From NCBI RefSeq assembly GCF_024346055.1, contig NZ_JAGQCH010000014.1:29512-93511 (forward strand): DNA of 64,000 nt, given 5' to 3'. Each line of letters begins with the position of its first letter. Position 1 is the first letter of the stretch. The position numbers and the translations under genes are program-made. This document shows positions 33,715 through 42,341 of the stretch, piece by piece. This DNA comes from Cyanobium sp. Cruz CV13-4-11. GTDB taxonomy: Bacteria > Cyanobacteriota > Cyanobacteriia > PCC-6307 > Cyanobiaceae. The notes under the pieces were generated by a model, which worked only from the letters and a program-made list of their open reading frames with translations, was not told where the DNA came from and did no database searches.

Positions 33715-34761
33715 ATGCCGTCCGCCTCAGCCGCTTTCCTGCCGCCGGAGCTCTACCGCTCCGAGGCCGTCGCCGCCCTCGAGCGGGAGCACGTCGCGTC
33801 GCGTTTCTGGCATCCCGTCGTCGTCGCCGCCGATCTGCCCCCTGGCCATGTCCGGGCGGTGGAGTTGCTGGACCTGCCGGTGCTGCTCAGCCATGGCCAT
33901 GACGGCGTCGTCCGGGCCTTCCGCAACCGTTGCCCCCACCGGGCCGTGGCCTTCCGGGAGCCAGCCGACGGCAGCGTGGCCTGCCGCAGGCTGGTGTGCC
34001 CGTACCACGGCTGGACCTACGACCTGGGCGGAACGCTGCTGGCGGCCGCCCGGGAAGCGGAGTTCGTCGAACCGTTCGATCGCGAGGCCTGGCCGCTGGA
34101 GGTTCTCGGCTGCCGGGTGCGGGCCTCCCTGATCTGGGTGGCCCTCGGGGCCGATCCGTTCCCGCTGGACGATCAGCTGGATCTGCCGCTGCAGGAAGCC
34201 CCCGACGCCCTCGCCCGAACCCTGGTGCCCCTGGCCTTCCACAGCCAAGCCCTGACCTGCAACTGGAAGATCGCCAACGACAACACCCTCGACGACTATC
34301 ACGTCGCCATTGCTCACCCCACCACCCTGCACCGGATGCAGGGCCCGGTGCGCCACTACAGCCATCGCTTCGGCACCTGGGCCAACGTGCTCGCCACCCC
34401 CTGGCTGGACGGGGACAGCGAATTTCTCACCTTCGGCCTGCCGCCCTGGAACCACCTGCTGCTGTGGCCCGACGGACGCCTGGCCCTGATCCAGTTTCTG
34501 CCCGCTGCCGTGGACACCTGCACGATGCAGGTGTGGCTGCTGGGGCCGGAAGAACGCCAGGGCGAAGGGGAGGCCCTGATGGCGGAGATGGTGCAGTTTC
34601 TCGCCGAGGACCGCGCCCTGGTGGAGTCGGCCCAGCGGGGGTACGGGGAGGGGTTCCGCACCGGGCCTCCCCATCGGCTGGAGGCCCGGATCCTGCACCA
34701 GCAGGCGATCTACGCCGCGCTGCTGGTGCCCTGGTACGCGTCGGGGAGGATCCCCAGATAG
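33715..34761 (+). CDS. Rieske non-heme iron oxygenase
   Basis: A 348-residue Rieske oxygenase alpha-subunit-like protein. The [2Fe-2S] site is CPHRA (Cys73, His75) and CPYHGW (Cys95, His98). The mononuclear iron region is NDNTLDDYHVAIAH. It would insert oxygen into, or N-demethylate, a small substrate using electrons from ferredoxin. No reductase or ferredoxin gene is adjacent; photosynthetic ferredoxin may serve. It starts 10 bases after the ABC ATPase stop, so it is probably part of the guanidine operon. Position suggests a substrate brought in by that importer, such as an N-alkylated guanidine; this is inference. Confidence 0.88.
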   Translation: MPSASAAFLPPELYRSEAVAALEREHVASRFWHPVVVAADLPPGHVRAVELLDLPVLLSHGHDGVVRAFRNRCPHRAVAFREPADGSVACRRLVCPYHGWTYDLGGTLLAAAREAEFVEPFDREAWPLEVLGCRVRASLIWVALGADPFPLDDQLDLPLQEAPDALARTLVPLAFHSQALTCNWKIANDNTLDDYHVAIAHPTTLHRMQGPVRHYSHRFGTWANVLATPWLDGDSEFLTFGLPPWNHLLLWPDGRLALIQFLPAAVDTCTMQVWLLGPEERQGEGEALMAEMVQFLAEDRALVESAQRGYGEGFRTGPPHRLEARILHQQAIYAALLVPWYASGRIPR

Positions 34762-34925
34762 ACAGCCTCTTTGAACAAGGCCCGTTTGGCCTCCGCATCC
34801 TGGCGCTGGTCCGCAATGGCGTAGCGGGCACGCAGCGAAGCGATCAGAGCGGCCTGACGGGGGTCCGGTCCCTTGGACCCATGGCTGCCAGCCGGGGCGG
34901 CGTCGGGGACGTCAACGGAGTCCAT
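34710..34925 (-). CDS. Small hypothetical protein (71 aa)
   Basis: A short acidic-to-basic helical protein starting MDSVDVPDAAPAG, with a core ALIASLRARYAIADQR then AKRALFKEAVYLGILP. The frame looks coding but overlaps the 3' end of the Rieske gene by 52 bases on the opposite strand, so it is uncertain. No function known. Confidence 0.45.
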   Translation of the reverse strand: MDSVDVPDAAPAGSHGSKGPDPRQAALIASLRARYAIADQRQDAEAKRALFKEAVYLGILPDAYQGTSSAA

Positions 34926-34947
34926 CACGGATTAATTCTGTTCTGTA

Positions 34948-35802
34948 TCAAGACATCCTATCGACGGCCATGGCTGAAAACTGTCGGCGCAACCACTGCG
35001 CCATCGCTGTGTTGATCGTCAGCAGATCGGCCACGGGCTGGTCGGTGAACGGGAGCGTGGGCATGTAGCCGTCCGGGCCGAATTCAGGGGTGAAGCTCGG
35101 CGGCGGCGCCCCCCGCTTCTCAGCCCGCTCGGAGAACAGCTGCCAGCAGGCCAGGTGGGCCGCCAGGGCGCCGGCATGTTCGGGGGCGAAGGGGTGGGAC
35201 ACCTGCGGACCCTGGGCATGGCCGACCCGGGCGTGGATGTGGTCCACGCGATCCGCCATCACCTGCACCGGCTCCAGGTCAGGGGTCATCAGCCGCTCGG
35301 CCACCACGCACCAATGGCTCAGATCTGCCGTGAGCCGCAGCCCGGGCAGGGCCTCCAGCAGGGGGGCGATGGTCCAGGGCATCCCCAGGCAGCGGGATCG
35401 GTGGGTTTCGAAGCTCACCGACAGGCCGGTGGCCTCCGCCAGCGCCAGCGCCTCGGCCAGGAAGGACATCTGCCGCGCAAGCGGCCAGGCATCGCTGCCG
35501 GTGAGCACGGTCACCCGGTGGGGTTGCAGCCCGACGCAACGCTGCAGCAGCTCGCCCAGTTCCTCCAGGTGCTGCTCCGGCGTGCAGCCCAGCTGCGGCA
35601 CGTAGCCGCCACCGGTGACCACCTCCAGCACCAGGGGCCTGCCGCGGTCCCGCAGACGGGCGGGGCCATCGGCGTCGGCCAGCAGGCAGGGATGGCGGAT
35701 GTTCAGCTCCAGGCCATTGAAGCCCCCACGCTCGGCCGTCTCCAGGGCCAGGGCCAGGGAGCCTTGGAAGCCCCAAAGAGAAAAGAACAGAAGGGACGTC
35801 AC
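34948..35802 (-). CDS. Sugar-phosphate-isomerase/epimerase-like TIM-barrel protein
   Basis: A 284-residue protein of the AP-endonuclease-2 / xylose-isomerase-like TIM-barrel superfamily. Seen are strand-loop motifs GFNGLELNIRHP, VSFETHRSR (Glu, His), LTADLSHWCV (Asp, His) and HIHARVGHAQG (His), which are typical metal-binding positions. It likely isomerises or epimerises a small sugar or hydroxy-acid. GTG 35802 is chosen, as it begins directly at the first strand (VTSLLFFSLWGFQGS) and has a GAGGCGG purine stretch upstream. It is on the minus strand within the guanidine/oxygenase island. Confidence 0.75.
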   Translation of the reverse strand: MTSLLFFSLWGFQGSLALALETAERGGFNGLELNIRHPCLLADADGPARLRDRGRPLVLEVVTGGGYVPQLGCTPEQHLEELGELLQRCVGLQPHRVTVLTGSDAWPLARQMSFLAEALALAEATGLSVSFETHRSRCLGMPWTIAPLLEALPGLRLTADLSHWCVVAERLMTPDLEPVQVMADRVDHIHARVGHAQGPQVSHPFAPEHAGALAAHLACWQLFSERAEKRGAPPPSFTPEFGPDGYMPTLPFTDQPVADLLTINTAMAQWLRRQFSAMAVDRMS

Positions 35803-35973
35803 TGGACCCGCCTCAGGCGGCTTCCACTCTTCCCTGCCGCAGGACGGGGACGGGTAACCAGCTGCACCGGTTGCCACGCCCGGGGCAAATGTTCAGCGCG
35901 AACGGTGTTGGGTCGACCGCGAGCGGGACAGTGGTTGCAGGCCTTCCCTTTTCGCAGGCCAGCTGCCCCAGCC

Positions 35974-36945
35974 GTGACCGTTTCACCCTCCTCCGCGCCT
36001 GCGGCGACCGGCCCGGGAGCTGTCTCGCCGCTCCTGTCCGGTCCCCTGCTGCAGCGTCTCAACGAACGCCGCGATGGCCCCGGCTGGCGGCGGCTGGCCT
36101 TCCATCTCTCGCTGCTGGCGGTGGGCGCCCTGCTCTGGGGCTACCCGGCGTTGCCCGCCCTGCCCACCGCGGCCCTCTGGGCCCTTCGGCTGGTGGGTCT
36201 GCTGCTGCTGGGCTGGGGTCTGGCCTTCGGCTTCTGCGCCATGCACGAATGCGGGCACCGCACCGCCTTCGCCAGCAAGGGCGCCAACGACACCGTGGCC
36301 TGGTGGGCCGGAGTGCTGAGCTTCTACAACGCGGATTACTACCGCCGCTATCACCAGTGGCACCATCGCTTCACCCACCAGCCGGGCCTCGATCCCGAGC
36401 TGGAGCAAGCGCCCCCCAGCACCCTGGCCGGCTACCTGCTGGAGCTCAGCGGCCTGCCCTGGTGGATCGGCAAGCTCCGGGGCCATGCCGCCGGCCTGCG
36501 CGGTGACTTCGGCGGCAGGCCCTACATCCCCGCCGAGGCCGCGGCGGCAGTCACCCGATCGATCCGGCTGCAGTTCGCCGTCTACGCCGTGCTGCTGGTG
36601 GCCTCCCTGTGGCAGGCCAACGGCGCCCTGTTCTGGTTCTGGCTGCTGCCCCTCGCTGTTGGGCAGCCGCTGTTGCGGTTCGTGCTGATGGCCGAGCACG
36701 GCGGCTGCAGCACGGACACCGACGGCCTCAGCAACACCCGCACCACCCGCACCCTGGGGCCCCTGCGCTGGCTGATGTGGGAGATGCCCTTCCACGTCGA
36801 GCACCACCTCTATCCCTCGCTGCCCTTTCACGCCCTGGCCGAGGCCCACGGCCATCTGGCGCCCCATCAGGTGCACACCGGCCAGGGCTACCTGGCGGTG
36901 CACCGCAGCTTCCTGCAGGACCCCTCCCGGCTCGCCCTCCCCTGA
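35974..36945 (+). CDS. Fatty-acid-desaturase-superfamily membrane di-iron enzyme
   Basis: A 323-residue membrane desaturase or hydroxylase. Three His boxes are intact: HECGH (91-95), HQWHH (127-131) and HVEHH (274-278), plus an EHG motif near residue 241. TM pairs lie at about 43-90 and 198-240. It could act on a lipid, a carotenoid or, as in rhizobitoxine desaturase, an amino-acid-like molecule. The start is GTG 35974, since no ATG precedes the first His box in frame. It begins a plus-strand run with a MetX-like hydrolase (gap 11 bases) and a second GS-like ligase. Confidence 0.8.
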   Translation: MTVSPSSAPAATGPGAVSPLLSGPLLQRLNERRDGPGWRRLAFHLSLLAVGALLWGYPALPALPTAALWALRLVGLLLLGWGLAFGFCAMHECGHRTAFASKGANDTVAWWAGVLSFYNADYYRRYHQWHHRFTHQPGLDPELEQAPPSTLAGYLLELSGLPWWIGKLRGHAAGLRGDFGGRPYIPAEAAAAVTRSIRLQFAVYAVLLVASLWQANGALFWFWLLPLAVGQPLLRFVLMAEHGGCSTDTDGLSNTRTTRTLGPLRWLMWEMPFHVEHHLYPSLPFHALAEAHGHLAPHQVHTGQGYLAVHRSFLQDPSRLALP

Positions 36946-36956
36946 GTCCCGATCCC

Positions 36957-37988
36957 TTGCCACCCACCCCCGCGCCCCCGCGCCGCTTCGCGCTCGGGGA
37001 TTTCCCCCTCGCCGGCGGGGGTCAGATGGCCGCTGCCGGGCTCGACTACCGGGTCTACGGAACCCTGGCCGAAGACCGCTCCAACCTGGTGCTCTACCCC
37101 AGCTCCTATGGCGCCTGGCCGGAGGACATCGACTGGGTGGTGGGACCGATCCTCGATCCGGAGCGCTGGTGCGTGGTGCTGGTGAGCCAGTTCGGCAACG
37201 GTCGCTCCAGCAGCCCGAGCAGCGGTGATCCAGGGCTGGCCGGCGGCCGCTGGCCCGTGGATCACCGCGACAACGTGGCCGCCCAGCGACGGCTGCTGGA
37301 GGAGGTGTTCGCGGTGACCTCCCCCGCCCTGATCTATGGCTGGTCGATGGGCGCCCAGCAGGCCTACCACTGGGCGGTACTGGAGCCGGAGAGGACCCGG
37401 CGGATCTGCTGTGTCTGCGGCACGGCGCGCACCACCCCCCACAACCGGGTGTTCCTGCTCAGCCTGCGCCAGGCCCTCACCGCCGACCCCAGCTGGGATG
37501 GGCACCGCTTCCGGGGCGTGCCGGAGCAGGGATTGCGCACCTTCGCCCTGATTTACGCCAGCTGGGCCGCCAGCCAGCCCTTCTACCGCCGCGGTGCCCA
37601 TCGCCAACTGGGTTATGCCAGTGTCGACGCCTACGTGGAGGAGTCCTGGCTGCCGGCCTACCGCCGCCATGACCCCCACGACCTGCTGGCGATGCTGGAC
37701 GTCTGGCTGGCGAACGACGTGGCCACCGCCGCGGGGCTTGCTTCGGGTGACGCCGAGGCCGATCTGGCCGCAGCCCTGGGCCGGATCCGGGCCCGCACCA
37801 CCGTGATTGCCGGCCGCCACGACCTTTACTTCACCCCCGAGGACTGCGGGGCCGAGGCCGCCCTGATCAGCGGCGCCCACTTCGAGGTCCTGGAGTCCGA
37901 CCTGGGTCACCGGGCCGGGAATCCCCGGGACGCTCCGGCTGAGCAGCGCCAGCTGCGGGCCGCCATCGACCGGCTCTGCACCGCCTGA
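36957..37988 (+). CDS. MetX-like alpha/beta hydrolase (homoserine-acetyltransferase fold)
   Basis: A 343-residue alpha/beta hydrolase. The N-terminal pattern FALGDFPLAGGG then YRVYGTL and the nucleophile elbow GWSMGAQQAY (Ser130) are those of the homoserine O-acyltransferase family. The Asp and His of the triad are in GRHDLYFTPED and DLGHRAG. It could be an acyltransferase or a hydrolase; the GWSMGA sequence does not settle this. TTG 36957 is the start giving the whole N-terminal domain; ATG 37026 would delete the first strand. It lies between the desaturase and the second GS-like gene. Confidence 0.78.
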   Translation: MPPTPAPPRRFALGDFPLAGGGQMAAAGLDYRVYGTLAEDRSNLVLYPSSYGAWPEDIDWVVGPILDPERWCVVLVSQFGNGRSSSPSSGDPGLAGGRWPVDHRDNVAAQRRLLEEVFAVTSPALIYGWSMGAQQAYHWAVLEPERTRRICCVCGTARTTPHNRVFLLSLRQALTADPSWDGHRFRGVPEQGLRTFALIYASWAASQPFYRRGAHRQLGYASVDAYVEESWLPAYRRHDPHDLLAMLDVWLANDVATAAGLASGDAEADLAAALGRIRARTTVIAGRHDLYFTPEDCGAEAALISGAHFEVLESDLGHRAGNPRDAPAEQRQLRAAIDRLCTA

Positions 37989-38049
37989 CGGCTCTGCCCC
38001 CACTGACGTTCCCCGGGCCCCTGAGCCCCATCCACCTCAGCACCGACCG

Positions 38050-39297
38050 ATGACCGACCTGGCCCGCTTCGCCGCCACCCATGGCATCCGGCACTTCCTG
38101 TTCTCGTTCTGCGATCTGTTCGGGGTGCAGCGGGCCAAGCTGGTGCCGGCCGCCGCGGCCGCCGAACTGGCTCGCTCCGGTGCCGGTTTCGCCGGTTTTG
38201 CCGCCTGGCTCGACATGACGCCGGCGGACCCGGACGTGCTGGCGATCCCCGATCCCACCAGCTTGATGGTGCTGCCCTGGCAGAAGGAGGTGGCCTGGGT
38301 GGCCACCGATCTGCAGGTGGAAGGCGTGGCACTGGAGCAGTCACCCCGGCGGGTGCTGCAGCGGCAGATCGCCCGGGCGGCGGCCCTGGGCCTGCAGTTC
38401 CGCAGTGGCGTGGAGGCGGAGTTCTTCCTGATGGATCCGGAGCGGGACGCGATCGCCGACGGCCTCGATCGGCAGTCGAAGCCCTGCTACGACCAGATGG
38501 CCCTGATGCGCCATTACCCCCTGATCAGTGAGCTGCTCGAGGGCATGGAGAGCCTCGGCTGGGGGCCGTACCAGGCCGATCACGAGGACGCCAACGGCCA
38601 GTTCGAGCTCAACTGGACCTATGCCGAATCCCTGCTGACCGCCGACCGCCATGCCTTCTTCCGGGTCATGGCGGCCGCCCTGGCCGAACGCCATGGCGCG
38701 CGGGTGAGCTTCCAGCCCAAGCCGATTGCGGCCCTCACCGGCAACGGCGCCCACCTGCATGCCTCCCTCTGGGATGAAGCGGGCCACAACGTGTTCCACG
38801 ACCCGGCGGGGGAGAAGGGCCTGTCGGAACTCGCCTATCAGTTTCTCGCCGGCCTGCTGGCCCACGCCCCGGCCCTGTGCGCCCTCACCAATCCGGTGGC
38901 CGGCAGCTACCGGCGCCTGGCCCGGTCCGTCACCAGCTCCGGCGCCACCTGGTCGCCCTCCTGGATCAGCTACGGCGGCAACAACCGCACCCATATGGTG
39001 CGCATCCCCGACGACCAGCGGATCGAACTGCGCCTCGGTGACGGCGCCGCCAACCCCTATCTGCTCCAGGCCGCGGTGCTGGCGGCGGGGCTCGACGGCA
39101 TTGAGCGGCGCCTCGACCCCGGCCCCCGCAGCGATCGGAACACCTATGTGCAGGCGCCGGAGGGTGCTCCCTCCCTGCCCACCTGTCAGGCCGATGCCCT
39201 GGAGGCGTTCCGCCACGACGGACCGCTGCGGGACTCCCTGGGGGAGGCGTTCTGCACGGCCTACGAAGCCCTCGTGGCCCAGCGCAGCGATGGCTGA
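38050..39297 (+). CDS. Glutamine-synthetase-like ligase, copy 2
   Basis: A 415-residue GS-fold protein, homologous to the 29673-31037 protein along its length. Motifs: GVEAEFFLMD, QADHEDANGQFELN, TGNGAHLHASLW, NPVAGSYRRL and GGNNRTHMVRIP. It is the GlnT / gamma-glutamyl-amine type by size and sequence. It is 61 bases after the MetX-like gene. The paralog in the neighbouring operon suggests two amines are handled, or one amine and ammonia. It is clearly distinct from GSIII (glnN) at 45359. Confidence 0.82.
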   Translation: MTDLARFAATHGIRHFLFSFCDLFGVQRAKLVPAAAAAELARSGAGFAGFAAWLDMTPADPDVLAIPDPTSLMVLPWQKEVAWVATDLQVEGVALEQSPRRVLQRQIARAAALGLQFRSGVEAEFFLMDPERDAIADGLDRQSKPCYDQMALMRHYPLISELLEGMESLGWGPYQADHEDANGQFELNWTYAESLLTADRHAFFRVMAAALAERHGARVSFQPKPIAALTGNGAHLHASLWDEAGHNVFHDPAGEKGLSELAYQFLAGLLAHAPALCALTNPVAGSYRRLARSVTSSGATWSPSWISYGGNNRTHMVRIPDDQRIELRLGDGAANPYLLQAAVLAAGLDGIERRLDPGPRSDRNTYVQAPEGAPSLPTCQADALEAFRHDGPLRDSLGEAFCTAYEALVAQRSDG

Positions 39298-39927
39298 GAT
39301 GGCCAGGGGTCCCTCATCTCCGGGGCCGTGGAAGATCGGCAGAACTGCCTATAGCCAGGACACTCCAGAAGGGAGAGAGTGAATGCATCAACCAGGAGGC
39401 TCCAGCGATGGAAGAGACACCACCCGGTCAGATTTCAGGAGTTCGTTGACGGCAGGCCCCTGCTCCAACAGTCTTGTCCCTATCACGGTTTCCCGTTCTC
39501 TTGCAGATCACCCGATGCATCGTTCAGGTGCCCACGGGTCTATGGAAACCAGCTCCTGGATGCCTCGGCCCCAGGTGCCACCGCCCGCAGCTCCGACTCC
39601 GAAAACCACCCCCCCGGGGACTCCCACGGATCCCCAGCCCAGCTGACCTCTTTTCGATGGCGCGTTCATGACGGCGTGGGCATCCTCGGCCCCCTTTCCT
39701 CATCACCCATCAACGGTCCCCAAGGACCTGATTGTCAGCCCTTCTGATCGTCCAATCACCCATCGACATCAGACCCACCAACACAACACAGGAACGTTCG
39801 CCGTTCCACCCCAAGCCCGGCTCACCTGGAAGCCGGGCTTTTTCATGGGCGTTGCTGGCAGGGAGCGGAGGCCGCGGCCGGGCCCCATGGAAACCGCCTA
39901 GGTTTGCTTAACAATTGGACAGGGTCG
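39298..39927. other. 630-base region without a supported gene
   Basis: Between GS-like copy 2 and the BcsA-like gene. A candidate frame 39383-39646 has GGGAGAGA just upstream of its ATG, but its product is low in complexity (Ser, Pro, Thr-rich) and unlike the codon use of neighbours, and a different frame overlaps it from 39379. I do not accept either as a gene. A good rho-independent terminator is at 39813-39843. The stretch may hold a small RNA or a decayed gene. Confidence 0.5.
39813..39843 (+). terminator. Rho-independent terminator
   Basis: The 10-base stem AAGCCCGGCT / AGCCGGGCTT with an 8-base loop is followed by a T run, giving plus-strand termination about 500 bases after the GS-like gene. 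That distance suggests a transcript extends over the intergenic region. Confidence 0.8.
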
Positions 39928-41931
39928 ATGACGCGCTTGCCCTGGGCCGTGTTGCTGCTGACGGTGCTGGGGGCCCGCTACCTGAGCTGGCGCCTGGGCG
40001 CGAGTCTCAACCTGGCCACCCCCCTGTCCACCACGTTGAGCCTGCTGACGCTGGCAGCGGAACTGGTGCTGCTGGCCGGCTTCTTCCTGCAGCTCTGGTT
40101 CACCCTGCTGCCCGAGCGGCCCGCGCCACCCGCCGGCCCGATCCCGATGCCGGCCCCGGCGGTTGATGTGCTGGTGCCCAGCTGTGGGGAACCGGCCGAT
40201 CTGGTGGAACGCTGCCTGCGGGGCTGCCTGGCGATGGACTACCCGGCGCTGACGGTCTGGCTGCTGGACGACGCTGGTCGACCGGAGCTGGTGGAACTCT
40301 GTGACCGCCTCGGCTGCCGCTATCTCGCCCGCCAGGAGCACCCCCACGCCAAGGCCGGCAACCTCAACCACGGCCTGCGCCACTGCCATGGCGATCTGGT
40401 GGCGGTGTTCGATGCGGATGTTGTGCCCCTGCGGCCGTTCCTGAGCCGCACGGTCGGCCTGTTCATCGATCCGTCCGTGGGGTTCGTGCAGACCCCACAG
40501 AGCTACATGAATGCCGATCCGGTGATGCGCAACCTGCGCCTGGAGCGCTGGCTGCTGCCCGATGAAGAGAGCTTCTACCGCTGGATCCAGCCCACCCGTC
40601 AGAACCTGAATGCGGTGGTCTGCGCCGGCACCTCCTTCGTGATGCGGCGCGAGGCCCTCGATCGGGTGGGGGGCTTCGAAACGGCCACCCCCTCGGAGGA
40701 TCTCGCCACCGGCATCCGGATCACGGCCGCGGGCTACCGCAACCACTACCTCCCGGACAAGCTCAGTGCCGGCCTGGCCCCGTTCACGGCCGCGGCCATG
40801 GCCCGGCAACGCTGCCGCTGGGGCAGTGGTTCGCTGCAGACCCTGCGCACGGGGGCCGATCCGCTGCGGATCCCCGGGCTCAGTCCCCTGCAACGGCTGG
40901 CCTACAGCGAGGGCATCCTGCACTGGTTCAGCTTCCCGGCCCAGCTGGTGCTGCTCTGCACGCCACTCAGCCTCGGCCTGCTGGGGATCGCCCCGATCCT
41001 CATCAGTGGCGAGGCGCTGGTCACCGTTGCCCTGCCGTTCTTCCTCTGCCAGTTGCTGCTCACCCGCTGGCTGAGCGGCCACGCCCGGGCGGCAATCCTG
41101 CCGGAGCTCTACCGCTGGATCTTCCTGTTGCCGATCTGCGCCGCCGTGGTGTCCACGGCCCTGGGGCGGCCGCGCCGGTTCAGGGTCACCCCCAAGGCGG
41201 TGACCGGCCAGGGGCCCACCGGACCCGACGCGGGCCTGCTGCTGCCGCTGCTGGTGCTGCTCACCCTCCAACTGCTGGCCCTGGGGAACCTGGCTCAGGG
41301 TCGGCAGCCACTGCTGGTCAGCCAGGGGTCGGCTCTGCCGGTCTCGGCCGCCACGCTCGGGGTGCTGCTGGGCTGGAGCCTGCTCAACGGCCTGCTGCTG
41401 CTGCTGGCGATCCGGAGCTGCTGGGATCGGCCCCGGAGTGATGGGGTGCCCTGGTTCGCCCTGTCCCTGCCGCTCCGGCTGCACCACCGGGGGGAGATCG
41501 TGCTGGGACGGCTGCAGGCGATCAGCGCCACGGGCGCCGAACTCAACCTGAAGAGCAGAGACGCTGCCCGCGCTCTGGAGGCCACCGCCCCCCTGGCGCT
41601 GGAGGGACTGCTTCCGGGCCAGACGCTGCCCTTCCTGCCGATGGCCCAGCGCGCCGCTGCCGTGGGCGGAAGCTGGGGACCACTAACGCCCCTGCAGCGG
41701 GATCAGCTCGAGACCCTGCTCTACCGGCGGGAGGGGCTGTGGCCCACCCTGATTGCTTCCTTCGAGCTGCGTACCCTGCCGCTGGTGCTGCTGCGATCCC
41801 TGCAGCGGATCGGGCCGGAGAGCTGGTTCCGCCGCAGCCTCATTCCCCAGCTTCCACCCCTGGAGGCGCTGCCGCTCCCCAGGCATGCAGACCGTCCAGC
41901 ACGGGCAGGAGTGCCTGACCACGCTCGGTGA
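39928..41931 (+). CDS. BcsA-like family 2 glycosyltransferase
   Basis: A 667-residue membrane glycosyltransferase of the cellulose-synthase type. N-terminal TM helices precede the GT-A domain with DDAG (Asp113, Asp114), FDADVV (DxD, 161-163), TPSEDLATG (catalytic Glu/Asp, 256-257) and QRCRWGSG (QxxRW, 293-297). Further TM segments follow, then a PilZ-like region is possible (near residue 500, LPLRLHHRGEIVLGRL). It would polymerise a beta-glucan or related polysaccharide and export it. No bcsB or bcsC gene is adjacent. ATG 39928 is preferred to TTG 39904. The last 92 bases overlap the convergent HxlR gene. Confidence 0.87.
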   Translation: MTRLPWAVLLLTVLGARYLSWRLGASLNLATPLSTTLSLLTLAAELVLLAGFFLQLWFTLLPERPAPPAGPIPMPAPAVDVLVPSCGEPADLVERCLRGCLAMDYPALTVWLLDDAGRPELVELCDRLGCRYLARQEHPHAKAGNLNHGLRHCHGDLVAVFDADVVPLRPFLSRTVGLFIDPSVGFVQTPQSYMNADPVMRNLRLERWLLPDEESFYRWIQPTRQNLNAVVCAGTSFVMRREALDRVGGFETATPSEDLATGIRITAAGYRNHYLPDKLSAGLAPFTAAAMARQRCRWGSGSLQTLRTGADPLRIPGLSPLQRLAYSEGILHWFSFPAQLVLLCTPLSLGLLGIAPILISGEALVTVALPFFLCQLLLTRWLSGHARAAILPELYRWIFLLPICAAVVSTALGRPRRFRVTPKAVTGQGPTGPDAGLLLPLLVLLTLQLLALGNLAQGRQPLLVSQGSALPVSAATLGVLLGWSLLNGLLLLLAIRSCWDRPRSDGVPWFALSLPLRLHHRGEIVLGRLQAISATGAELNLKSRDAARALEATAPLALEGLLPGQTLPFLPMAQRAAAVGGSWGPLTPLQRDQLETLLYRREGLWPTLIASFELRTLPLVLLRSLQRIGPESWFRRSLIPQLPPLEALPLPRHADRPARAGVPDHAR

Positions 41932-42196
41932 GTCCGTACTCCACCCGGGGCGGCACCTCGCTGAAGACGCGACGCCAGACCACGGCATCCGCCTCCAGCT
42001 CCCGCAGCTGGGCCGTCAGCACCTTCTGGCTCACCCCCGCCAGCGACCGCTGCAAGGCAGAGAAGCGGTGCCCACCACCGGTGAGCTCCCGCACGATCAT
42101 CAGCTTCCAGCGGCCGCGCATCACCAGCAGGGCCAGCTCCGCCGGGCAGACCTGCGGATCACCGCTGCTGCCGAGATCGTCGAGAAAGGTCGTCAC
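41840..42196 (-). CDS. HxlR-family transcriptional regulator
   Basis: A 118-residue winged-helix protein. Features: CPAELALLVMRGRWKLMIV, FSALQRSLAGVSQKVLTAQLREL (the recognition helix) and VEYGLTERGQALLPVLD, all typical of HxlR/YodB. Members often sense quinones, diamide or electrophiles through one Cys near the N-terminus; a Cys is present in VCPAE. Start GTG 42196 starts directly at the domain. It is divergent to the broken OYE gene and FMN reductase and pirin genes, which it probably represses. Confidence 0.85.
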   Translation of the reverse strand: MTTFLDDLGSSGDPQVCPAELALLVMRGRWKLMIVRELTGGGHRFSALQRSLAGVSQKVLTAQLRELEADAVVWRRVFSEVPPRVEYGLTERGQALLPVLDGLHAWGAAAPPGVEAGE

Positions 42197-42341
42197 GGGT
42201 GGGCGGTTACCCGCGGGTGACCCAGGCACCCATCGGTGCGTTCTTGTCAGGCACCGTGCACGTCCGCCAGAGTCGCCCCATGACCTTAACGATCCCTTCC
42301 GGTCCAGGGCATCCCCACTCCCCCCTGCCGATCTCCGCACG

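Noticed and set aside
39379..39747. Overlapping open frames after GS-like copy 2, one with a good ribosome-site-like sequence at 39371-39378
   Set aside because: Products are low in complexity, frames overlap each other, codon use differs from real neighbours and no motif is seen.
39898..41487. A 529-codon minus-strand frame opposite the BcsA-like gene
   Set aside because: Product is Gln/Arg/Pro-rich without domain structure; the sense frame has complete glycosyltransferase motifs.
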